DNA of 64,000 bases from assembly GCA_032358255.1 (NCBI GenBank), contig JAULBX010015091.1:29414-93413 (forward strand), read 5' to 3'. Position 1 is the stretch's first letter, and each line of letters opens with the position of its first letter. The translations under genes and the position numbers were made by a program. The notes under the pieces are model-generated. The model was not told the origin of the DNA, did no database searches, and saw only the letters and a program-made list of their open reading frames with translations. The DNA is from Heterotrichella gracilis (taxonomy: Eukaryota > Sar > Xanthophyceae > Tribonematales > Xanthonemataceae). Below, piece by piece: positions 12,012 to 22,080 of this stretch.

Positions 12012-13495
12012 GGTGATATAGAATGGTCGCTAAACAGGAGAATAGCAATGGGCAGCCAGTGTGAATATGTTTCCACTCACATACAAGTGTGTGGGCCTGG
12101 CAATTTGTTTGCTGCATGGGGTTGTTAATCCCTTTAAGATTGGAGGAGTGAGGTGGTCATGGCAGCTTTATGCAGTACTACTTGCTCTACTGCACAGCAG
12201 CAGTTAACTAGCTGCTGCTACATCTCTGAACATACACATTCAGGTGTCGGGTAGCATTGTACTTGCCCACAGGTTTTTTGCATGGTGGCGTGCACTTGGC
12301 AGCAGGCGGGGTGGCGCCTGTGTTTTGTGCATTTGCAAGGGCGCATCTTAATGTAGGGATGCATGTATTTTTGTGTGCAGGCTGCTCTGGATTTTGACGC
12401 ACTCGTATCGTGCTTGCTTGTCGACAATGGGACCCTGCCCTTTTTTAGCGCATGGGTATACGGCAGTAACTGTGTGCAGGTTTGACACGAGTGCATATGT
12501 ACAAGTGGAAAGACTACACTGCATGTGGATTTTGGTGGGAACTGTACGCAGCATTGCTGCCCAGCTAAGAAACAAACCTGGATTTACGTGGCTGGCACTG
12601 TTTTTTACTTGGATGTTTTACTTGGGTGCACCCTGTACACAAGGGAGGAATGCACAACATTGATGCGTGGCACTGCCTACATTGAGTACTTGTGTTCATT
12701 GTCAAGTGTTTCCCCTAATAGAACTTGACTTGTGGGGACTCCTCTTTGCCGTCCATCGGCTATTAGGAAGAAATTGAATCTGCATATAGCTGTGGCATTA
12801 TTTTTACTTTGGTACACCCTTAACATAGCTTGAAACCTTCCTTGGGGAGCAATGCGCATAACATCGACTACAGCAACTCAATTGCAGTAAGATACCTTTG
12901 GTGATGGGGAAGGACCTCCACGACGGCGGCCTGCTGAGTGGATATTGTAAGAAACACACTGTGAAACGTTCAGCGGCCGCCGGAGTTAAGGCCTTAATTG
13001 CCCCCGGGGGCACCAGCTCAAATAGGGCACCACAACCAGCCAGGAGAGCTGGTCAATCTGAAAGAGTGTGCAGCAGATTGGTTACTCAGTACAAGGGTAT
13101 ATAGAATTTCAAAGAGAAAGGAAAATTAACGAGAAAAGACGCCCAAGGCGTAAATATATACAACCAGTTTGCGAGCTGTAGTAATTAAAATTTATGTGCA
13201 GCGCTGCCAAGCCCTGGATCATGCCGTGGCTGAATATATTCACCTTCACTGACAGATGGATATGCAAAACCGCAGAATTTTTCACAATGTCAGATGCATT
13301 GGCACGATGGTCGCACAACTAGACAAATGCCATTTAACCTGTGCCAAAAACCTTAACTGCAAATGCGGCCCCAGTTGGAAGAAGTCCACTAGAGAATAAG
13401 TTGTACATAACAGTCCACAAACCGCACATCTGCAACAGAGCATGCGAAATTCTGTTGTAAAACACCGGATGCTCCCATTGGTGCTTGTGTCCTCC
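12012..13495. other. Intergenic between convergent genes, no gene recognised
   Basis: Lies between the stop of the plus-strand CCCH/U-box gene and the stop of the minus-strand F-box/LRR gene, so it holds two 3' untranslated regions. Several unsupported short open frames occur. No RNA gene or mobile element was recognised. Confidence 0.45.
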
Positions 13496-14965
13496 TCACT
13501 CTGAAGGAACTGAGCAGTTGCAGTGGGCAGCAGGCAGCTGCGCCACCAGGAACTTGATGGCGGCACGGTACTCCCCCGGCTGATGAAACGCCGCCTCCAT
13601 GCTTTCAGCCACCGCCACACTGCTGGACAGCGCTGGGACCGGCTGCAGCACACAGAACAGCGCGCCACCATCGGGACCGCCCAGCCTCATCTGGTACGCC
13701 AGCCCACTGCTTGCCCACACCTCCAGCGAACTGAACCCCTCTTCCTTGGCAACCGCCCAGCCCTGGACCGAGAGCGTGGGGCGCGCAAGGGCTACCTCCA
13801 ACGGGACGCGCTTGCGCCTGTTGTTTGGTACGCACAGGCGCGTGAGGTGCGGCAGGTGGGTCAGCCATGTGGCGTCCACATCCACATCACAGCCTGGCAG
13901 CATCAGCTCGCGGATGGTGCTAAGGGTGGTGAGGTCATCCAGGCTGGGTGGGCGGGTGCACTGAAGCCACAGGGAGTGGATGGGCGGCAGGTGCTGCAGG
14001 CCGGTGATAACCACCTGGGAGGTAGGGAGCTCCAGCCGCAGTTTCTTCAGATTGGGCAGCGCTGTGGCGAGGTCTGTTGGGACGGACAGCTGGGCCAAGG
14101 GCGGGTACTGCTCCCACTTCAATGTGAGGCTGGTGAGGGGCTCGAGTGCGGGGAGGTTGGGCGGGAAAGGCGAGTCCTCCTCGAAAAAGTGCAGGCACAG
14201 GCTCTGCAGGCTGGACATGCGAGTCAGCTGGCTGTAGTCCCTCGGCTTGTTGTCCAGGGAAAGTGTGAGGTCATACAGGGTTGGCAGCACTGGCAAGAGG
14301 GAGGTGTCTATGCTCTTGGTGTGCAGGTCGTCCACCTCCAGGACCAGCTTGGTGAGCCCCGTGAGCAGCTGCAGGCTCTGGAGTGCACGCTGGAGCTTGC
14401 CCAGATCACTGGTGTCCACATTGATGTTGAGGTGTGCCAGCGTCGGGATCCTGCAAGTCGCAGGGGTTTTAGGGCTTAGAGTGACCAGGTGGGCCGATGC
14501 AGTAGGTGCGTTCCTATGCAGGGGTTGTGGACGCTAAACCATACACACATACCTGCAGATCTGCTCGATGCACCAATCCTGCAGGCCATCCATGTAATTG
14601 TAGTACATAAAACTCTCCAGCGGGGCATCAGCCAGGACTGCTACCACTTTGCCGACCAGGGAGTTGTTGTACCCGCCCCCATCGTCCACAAACCTCCAGT
14701 GCTTGACTGCAGACCGGCGCTGCACCAGCCACTGCACAAAGCTGTCCTCCCAGGAGTCACTGATGTCTTTATCTGACAGCCTATTGTCAATACTGATGGC
14801 CTCAAAGGCAACTGACGGGGCTTGGAGTATGCTGCTGAAGCGTTTGCAGACGAGCGGCACAGCTACTGTCCGCTCACCCAAAGGGAGCTTGCTGAACACC
14901 CTCTGCAAGAGTTCATCTGACAGACTTGTCAAACTGGCTGCACGTCTGTCTGCATTCGCAGCCAT
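13496..14965 (-). CDS. F-box / leucine-rich-repeat protein
   Basis: Likely substrate-recognition subunit of an SCF (Skp1-Cullin-F-box) ubiquitin ligase. Two exons, 14965-14553 and 14450-13496, join in phase (455 residues). The F-box is at residues about 12-45: 'SLSDELLQRVFSKLPLGER' followed by 'VPLVCKRFSSIL', matching the canonical L-P-x-E-L pattern in relaxed form. The remainder has regularly spaced leucine-rich segments, for example 'LTKLVLEVDDL', 'LPTLYDLTLSLDN', 'LTSLTLKW' and 'LPNLKKLRLELPT', and ends in a non-repeat C-terminal domain. The start Met lies 11 residues before the F-box. It is transcribed away from another F-box/LRR gene at 15722, from which it is separated by 756 nt. The substrate cannot be predicted. 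Confidence 0.88.
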
Positions 14966-15721
14966 AGTACCCTCCCTGAACGCAGATGGAGACTTGGTTA
15001 GTGCCCAGCAATTCGATGAGGGTCTGCCAAAAGGACCATGGAGGCAGTCTCCTTATGTGCACGATATGCAATACAGCAAAAAACTAAACAATGCCTTACG
15101 ACATTTTCTATGGATATGCCGGGCAGGTTCGAGCAGGGCGTTCATGCAAGTACACCCCTGGCATCCATGACTTGGCATGTGTACCTTTTTGCACACACCA
15201 ATGACGCGCCTTGCGGGTGAGCACAGGCAGCACAGAAGAACTCCGTTATAAGACGTGTACGACACCTTGTGGCGTACATGTCAGGAAGAACGCTTGCTGA
15301 GGATGCCAAGCGTTGCGCACAGCAGCCATGGCGCCCAACACCAGGCACAACAGAGCAAGGGAACAACGCTTAGACCAAGTGTGAAGACGTAGATGACACG
15401 GTATAGGACGGCATAGCCTCCAAAAAAGGGTGTTGTAAGCAGAGTTGGGGGCGCCCACAGTCTCACAGTGCCCGGATTGCAGCTTGCCAATGAATGCATG
15501 CATGCATAATATAACAACTTTTTTGCTTATTGTAGCAACCGTATGTTTTTGTGACCAACCCTGCTTCAAGCATTTGTTGAAAAGGACAAGCTTGTGGAAC
15601 GGTCGGGTGAAAGTTACATATGACAAAGGACTATTGCAAGGAACTAGCTGGTCTTTTAGCAGAAGGACAGCCTATTCAGGATTGGCAGCTCTCCCTAGCG
15701 GCACCGCATACTTCTCTCCCC
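14966..15721. promoter_or_regulatory. Divergent intergenic region between two F-box/LRR genes
   Basis: The start codons of two minus/plus F-box genes flank this 756-nt stretch, so both promoters lie here. It includes an alternating 'atgcatgcatgcata' tract near 15496. Shared regulation is inference from orientation. Confidence 0.4.
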
Positions 15722-18051
15722 ATGGCGTCAATAGAACCAGATTCAAGTGACAGTAGTCAAGGGTGAGCTGAATGATTGGCCTGCAACCCGCCTGAACACA
15801 AGCTGTGCACATGACTACCATCCTGCGTGTGGGGCAGCTGACCAGTGTGAGCATCCATATTTCCCTTCACTCATGTGCTTCTTGCCCCCACCGCAGGACG
15901 TCTGTCACCGTCCCTAGTGCTCTGCCAGTCACCGAGGAGGACATGCAGCGCTGGCAGGATGTACCAAGTGGCGTGCTACAGCAGGTGTTCAGGTGCGTTT
16001 GGCAAACCGACACCCACCCCTACAGGCGCACACCCTCTGAGCACTCGAGCACAGTAGTGCGCTTGTATGGTTGGTACAGGGCTACAGGTGCTAAGCCAAC
16101 ACCATGCCTGTCTGTCCTACACCACCGAAGCCTTCCAGTCAATAACCGACTGCTCTGCCCAATCACACACACTGCACCCGTCCGTTTACTATCACCTCTG
16201 TTTCAAGCAGCTCTCCTAGCAGACAAACCTGTGGTCATGGCCTGGCAACAAGGCCTTTGCAACACTTAAACTTACCTAACCTGTTTAATCTGCCCCCTGC
16301 AGCCTGGTGCTGGGAGGCGCCTCTGACCTCAAGAGGGCCCAGTCCCGGGCTAAAGGGCTGCGACATGTGTGCCGCAGCTGGCGCTCTGAGTTTGACAGCA
16401 CAGTGGAACGCCTGGAATTCGACTTCTGGCGCCTGGATCCCTTCATATTCAACAGCAAGCTGCGCATGTTCAGTGGGCTAGTCACAGTGCGCCTCAACTT
16501 CTGCGACCATGTCGACCTGGAATCCATCGCAGAGGGCCTGGCGCACGTGCCCCGCATCGAGGTCTGCCTGGGCAAGTATGCAAGCGAGAGGAAGGTGTCC
16601 AGACTATCCCCACTGGAGCACCTCCCTGCGCTGGTGGGGTTGGACCTGTCGAGGTCCAGGAGCCTGACCGATGCGGGTGTCGGGGGCCTGTCTCGCCTCA
16701 CCCGCCTCACCTCCCTCTCCCTCGCCAGCTGCACCTACCTGACAGACAAAGCCCTGGCAAGGCTCCAGCACTTCCTGCGCCTGGCCAGGTTAGATGTGGG
16801 TGGCTGCCGCAACATCTCAGACACCGGCATTGCGCTCCTGTGCTCTGGTGCCTCCACTCAGCTCACACACCTGAACCTGAGCGGGACCGCCATCAGCGAC
16901 ACCTCGGTTGCTGCCCTCACTGGGCTGCCCTACCTGGCGCACCTCAGGCTGTCGGGCTGCCATGGCTTGACAGACGATGGCGTGCTGATGCTGGGTATCT
17001 TGCCAGGGCTCACAGTGCTTGAGTTGTGCAATAACACCGGGGCATGGGGCCTCGGCCTCGGAGGGCTCAGTGGTGCATCCCTGCTGCACTCCCTGGACTT
17101 CAGCGACACCTGCAGGATGGTTTGGGGAGGATTTGGCGCACTGGGGCAGCTCACCATGCTGCAGGTCAGTGGCTGCACTGTCATGTGCTCTCAACGATGG
17201 ATACGCTTTGAGTGCAGTGTACATCACTGCAGCGGCAATAGCAAACCAATGCTTCCAAGCAGGCCCTTCAGATCAGCCCACCGCCGTGCATTGCAGCGTT
17301 TGCCTGCCAACATCCGATGGCATCATTTGCCACTTTTGGGTTTAGGGTTTAGGGAACCCCAGCTGCATGGGGTCAGCGCCCTACGTTAGCTTCTACCCAG
17401 GGCCCCATCGCAGGGCCATGTCGCATACATCACTGCCGCCTCTCCAGCTCTGTAGCACCCTGGCACCCCTTTGCTGCCCTTGGGGAACCTGGTACTCACA
17501 TCTGGTGGTTTCCTCCCCAGGACCTGCGCCTCTCCAACAACTCCTCGGTGACCAGTGCTGCGCTGGAGTGCCTGGCCAGCCTCACCCGCCTGACGCGACT
17601 GGACCTGTCTGGCTGCAAGAAGTTCAGCTCACTGGCCAGCTTCGAGGGCTGCGTGCGCCTGCAGTCGCTCTGCCTGGCAGAGTGTGCGATGGTCAGCGAC
17701 GGCTCCATCCCCAGCCTGGCCCTCCTCCACGCACTCACACACCTTGACGTGAGCTTTACACGGGTCACAGACGGGGGTCTGCACTGCCTTGCAGCGCGGA
17801 CTTCGCTCCGCTGCCTGCGGGTGGAAGGCTGCCGGTATATGTCAGACTATGGGCTGGTCCATGTGCTGAGGTTGGTGCGTCTGGAGGAGCTGTACATTGG
17901 GTCTAGTGTGCGGTTTTCGGACGCGGGGGTGAGCCAGCTGGGGGCGCTAGAGCACTTGAGGGTTCTGGGCACCGCTGGGTGTACGCACGTCTCTGACAGG
18001 TGCCGGGCAGCACTGGTGGCCGCCACTGGAGGCCACTTGGAGGTCCTCTAG
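15722..18051 (+). CDS. F-box-like / leucine-rich-repeat protein (cysteine-containing LRR type)
   Basis: Probable SCF-type ubiquitin-ligase adaptor. Exons 15722-15762, 15897-15992, 16303-17164 and 17521-18051 join in phase (509 residues). A degenerate F-box is split by an intron: 'WQDVPSGVLQQVFR' followed by 'LRHVCRSWRSEFD'. About 15 LRRs follow, many with the cysteine-containing (AMN1/FBXL) signature, for example 'LTSLSLASCTYLTDKALARL', 'LARLDVGGCRNISDTGIALL', 'LTHLNLSGTAISDTSVAAL' and 'LTRLDLSGCKKF'. The array is uninterrupted across the third intron. The start exon is short (14 residues) but its Met, donor and phase fit. Compared with the divergent neighbour at 13496, the LRR type differs, so they are not recent duplicates. 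Confidence 0.88.
17338..17354 (+). repeat. Short interstitial telomere-type repeat in an intron
   Basis: Reads gggtttagggtttaggg, two and a half units of the Arabidopsis-type telomere heptamer, inside the third intron of the F-box/LRR gene. Confidence 0.8.
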
Positions 18052-18251
18052 TTTTGAAACAAAATTTGCATAATGCCAGCCATAACACAACACCATGGGA
18101 GGCCATCAATGTATCACTGACAATTTAGAAATCAATTCGATCATGATAATCATTCTGAATCAGATTCTGTCGCGCTGATCTGTCAGCCTGCCAGTGACTG
18201 CGGCTTCATTTGCGATTTGTCACGTACCACCACTCAATGGCTTTGTATCTG

Positions 18252-18290
18252 GCTGCCACATGGATCCTGGACCCCCAAAAAATGGAAATT
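18252..18290 (-). repeat. Dispersed repeat copy A
   Basis: On the minus strand this reads ctaatttccattttttgg and continues to ggatccatgtgg. It matches the plus-strand segment at about 21606-21643 at roughly 32 of 37 positions. It may be a remnant of a mobile element; no ends or target-site duplications were found. Confidence 0.55.
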
Positions 18291-20317
18291 AGGGCTTTAA
18301 ATCCATCTTTCAAGGTCACATGACCGCCATGAGGCATGTTTGGGGTCCAATGGAGTGGGTGATAGTGTTGTGAAAATGACCTATCAGTTTGGGCCCTTTC
18401 CCGCCATTTTTGGAACGGGACAGCACTCCCAAGTACAGGTGCCTAGCCCAGGTTGACATGCATGTCAGGTTAACCTCGATCATTTGTGGGCGTTTTAACA
18501 CACTCTACCAGCGCATAAATATGCTGATCGATGTCTTAACCCACACTAGTTATTCTTACGTGCGTACCAGGCGGTGGTGGCTGAACGTTTTCGGAGAATT
18601 CAGGTCATTTCTCGCGTGGTTGGCATGCCTCACCATGCCACCCCACCACAAAGTTGCCAGGTTGTTGTGTCTTTGTCAGGCGTCTTGGTCACTTTTCGTA
18701 GGACTTGTAACTCAGTACCTTCAGGGAAGTTAGTATATTCCCAGCAACCCCAAACTTGCTTGCAATTGGTCTGGGAGCTTGCAAACACATGTGTGCATGG
18801 TGGGCGATGTGCACAACCATCGCAACCACCCAGAACAGCACAAACAGGTGCAACTGCAGCCTTAAAAAAGTCTTTCAGTGGCAAAATGCAGCCTTAGAGG
18901 CGTCCTAGGTGTGCAACATGGTAGAAAACCCGGAGTTCTGTTGATGCATGGTGGTGTGGCATGCCCCATGGTGCAAGTGAGCTCTACCATCACTTATAGG
19001 TGGTGCTTGGCAACTTTAGGTCTGTAGACATTGTGCCAACATAATAAAAACTCGTTTCAAACGGTTTCCAAGCGTTCCTGTCACTTAAACGACCCCCAGC
19101 TGTGCGGGCTTACACGCGCCCAACCCACAGCTATGCACCCCAGCTGGGGTGCAGCCTCAGCTACCCCAATGCTAGACCAGAGAGTGGGTGATAGATGTGC
19201 TGTTTCCTGTCAGTCCGCCGCAGTAGGCAGGCAGTGTGAAGGTATATTGGCTTTGTGTGCGCTCCTCGCCCAAGCCCAGGTGCAAACGCTCAAGTTTGGC
19301 TGGGGTGAAAGTGTACCACCCATCTCAGTACTGCAAGCCCACATTTCAGGGGTCCACCAAAACCACGATGCAGACCACCATGCGAGTAAACTTAGACAAC
19401 GCCCCCGACTTCAAATCTCGAAGAACCCAACTATCCGTGCCCTGAACGGTTTTGGTGCCCCGGAAACAGCAGTCCGCAACGTTCATGCCCAGAACGTGCA
19501 GCTGCCCAGCAAACCCCTCTCAGGCAGGCATTGTGCCTCGTGCGGGGCAACATCGATAAGTGAGGAACACTTCGCCACCACACGGTCAACTGGGCTCGAA
19601 CCACCCAAGGTCCTGTGTGTAACTTACCTCGGGCTTTTCGTCCCACTCCGGCTGAAAAAACACGCAATGCAAGCACAGAGACGTGTTCGAGGGGAAGGAG
19701 GGACGGGTCCGTAGACACTGAAGCTGCCGTGGTGCGAAATGTCACAAAATCCTCCAAGAAACAAGTAAGTGTGCCCACCAGAAGCCCAAAACAGTGAGCT
19801 AGGTGGGTTAGCTAGCTTTCCTGGCCGTTGGCAACGCTAGAGTGCAGTAAACCAGACTCAAAGCTTGAAACTCGCAAACCTTGTAGCCATCGGCAGCCTC
19901 CAGGTTTCACGGTGGCAGCTGGATGGCAAGCTCCCACGATCGTTTGCAACTGATAACTGAAAAAAGGGCCCAGGTGGGACTCTAGAGGGGTACTTGACCT
20001 ACGTTTTGCGCCCAACAGTAAGGCAAACGGTGTTGTTTTGGCAAAACCGTGTGGCGCCGAAAACGGGGTATCGCATTGCATGGTTGTACGACGAACGACG
20101 TTGCGCAGGCAACATCTTGTACTATCGATGCGTAAAACCTCGTGCAAAAGCCCAACAGCCAGGCAGAGGCAGATAAGGGTAAGGCACAGGCTTGACCAAA
20201 CCCTCGCGAGGGAACTCGGTCCGTGCAGGAAACCCTATACAGTCGAGTGTGAGCGCTCAGTGAGATGTTTCGGGCGATCGCAGCAGGGGGTCACTGCAGC
20301 GGTTTTTCGCCAATCAT

Positions 20318-20344
20318 ACAAGATTTACAAGATTTACAAGATTT
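20318..20344 (+). repeat. Triple 9-bp direct repeat
   Basis: Three exact copies of acaagattt in tandem. Confidence 0.9.
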
Positions 20345-20576
20345 ATTTGACAGTCACATTCAGGGAGCCAACCCGGGCTCGCGAGACTGTTGGGGGTGCT
20401 TGAAAAAGTCACCCCGCTTACTAAATAAACTGTGAATTAATGGAGCCACATTGGCCCCACATTTACTACCAAAAAAGCTAAACAGGTTTCTTGAAATGCC
20501 AGCATACATACATACAGGCTCTTCGCGCCTCATTTTTTCCAGGGGGATATTGGATTGTAGAGGAAAACATAGGAGG

Positions 20577-21450
20577 TTACAGGGCAATTTTGCCTGTGGC
20601 AGATTCCAGGGCAAGGCAAGCACTGACTGTCCGCCAAAACCAGGCAAACAAAACACAATTGGCAAACAACGAAACAGAAAGCAAGCAAATAAGTGGCACG
20701 ATGTTTAGCTGTGCGGCAAGAGTGCTCGCAGGCACAGGTGACTCCGTTCCCGCATTGCCCCTTGCCGCTGCCTCTGCCGCCTCTCGGGCTAGCGTCTTTT
20801 TGTTTTTGGAGCCAGGTTTGCGGCCTCTGCGTATAGGGCCGATGGCTGCAGTTGCTGGTGGTGCCTGGTTGTGCAATACCAAAAGGTTGTCTAGCGCAAT
20901 GTGCTCCACCACCGTGTCATGCGGCTGGGCACTGTCATCCACAAAGGCGATGTCGCCTGCGTAAACAACGGCACGCTGTCATTCGACTGATTGTTCCTCG
21001 CACGCTTGTGCAGCAACACTCACAGACCTGCCATGGAAACTGCACGAAGCCGGAAATCACTCCATGCGTACGCATGCCGGCCACGCAAACATTCCACCAA
21101 TACTGCTGCTCTTGCATACCTGCAGTAGGACCGTCCACTCTCTCCTCACGCTCGTCCCCCGCCACTCCAGGAGGACCGACAGCCTCATCGTCTACGTATC
21201 TATTCTGCTCAACCCCCTCCTCCACACCGGCGCATGGGTTGCAGTGCCACAACCACACTGCCAACACCACCACCGCCAACACACCCACTCTCCTCATCTT
21301 TTCCACCTCATCCCGTCCGCAATACCACCCAACTGAATGCAAACCTTGCGATTCGAGCTGCTGCACGACTTGTTTATGCCGCACCCAATTCTGCAGGTCT
21401 GCCTGCCGACGTTCCAACTTGCCACCTTCCAAGCGACTCACACGCATCAC
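20577..21450 (-). CDS. Hypothetical protein with AT-hook-like motif
   Basis: Not recognised. A two-exon model, 21450-21120 and 20956-20577, joins in phase (act gca g | gc gac) to give 236 residues. Seen: an N-terminal charged coiled-coil-like helix ('KLERRQADLQNWVRHKQVVQ'), a hydrophobic stretch (VGVLAVVVLAVWLW), an acidic middle, then a conserved-looking exon with 'GDIAFVDDSAQPHDTVVEHI' and 'RRGRKPGSKNKKT'. The latter resembles an AT-hook (GRP-like core flanked by basic residues) and may also serve as a nuclear localisation signal. The C-terminus is again hydrophobic (ICLLSVSLFANCVLFAWFW). The hydrophobic segments may be intronic read-through, so the exon limits are uncertain. The second exon is more convincing than the first. 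No function is proposed. Confidence 0.4.
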
Positions 21451-22080
21451 GCTGATTCAGCACGCATCATGCTGACTCAGCAACTGCTCTCTACTCCCCC
21501 AAACCCTACTGCGAAGTTGAACTCCCCCTACGCTGCGACCCTAACCAAAGCCCCATAAAACAGGGCCCCTGCAGCGCGCAAAAGAGTTGGAGACACATAC
21601 CAAATCTAATTTCCGTTTTTTGGAGGTCTGGGATCCATGTGGCCTCCAGAGCATTCACTTTGCACATGGCATGCATTTGCACAACCAAGGCCAGCTGACA
21701 CTTTGACGTCGTCATAGTATGGAAATATTTCAACTTTTAACTGATGGCAATCTGCTTGTGGCTATTACTGTGCTCACGTTGGTTTTACACAGAATTTGTA
21801 AGTGATTTGTAAGCTTTCAGCGGATATCCAATAATGAATGGGATTATTTTTGGAGACCTCAAAAATGCTGTGCCAAAATTGGACTCAAGAAAGTGCAAAC
21901 TTGTATTGGGGTTTGAACAGTAGCACCACTTGAAGCACAATGGCAAGCAAATGGGTCTGCACTGCGCATGCCAGTAACACCGAGCATGGGGAGATGTGGT
22001 AACCATACTCTATGCGCCACTGCTGCCACTGCCAATGCATGGGCTGTATGACGCGCAACTATTGTATACTGCACAGCGAC
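21451..22080. other. Intergenic: upstream of hypothetical gene, 3' flank of PARP16-like gene
   Basis: Contains copy B of the dispersed repeat at about 21606-21643 and otherwise no recognised gene. AT-rich between 21600 and 21900. Confidence 0.45.
21606..21643 (+). repeat. Dispersed repeat copy B
   Basis: Reads ctaatttccgttttttgg and continues to ggatccatgtgg. It is the inverted partner of the segment at 18252-18290, about 3.3 kb away, with the hypothetical AT-hook gene between them. Confidence 0.55.

Larger units (their letters stand above)
18052..20576. other. Long intergenic region with dispersed repeat traces, no gene recognised
   Basis: Holds the 3' flank of the F-box/LRR gene and 2.5 kb without a supportable gene. 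A 227-codon open frame on the plus strand (19031-19714) has no recognisable motif, no splice context and skewed composition, and is not called. Two features stand out: a 39-nt element near 18252 that recurs inverted near 21606, and a triple 9-nt direct repeat at 20318-20344. Confidence 0.45.

Noticed and set aside
13523-14479. 318-codon plus-strand open frame
   Set aside because: It is the antisense shadow of the F-box/LRR gene on the minus strand, whose LRR pattern is clear.
19586-19602. GGTTCGAGCCC on the minus strand, resembling a tRNA B box
   Set aside because: Flanking bases do not form the T stem in the correct register and no A box or cloverleaf is present.
19031-19714. 227-codon plus-strand open frame
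   Set aside because: No motif, no splice context, and composition like neighbouring non-coding DNA.
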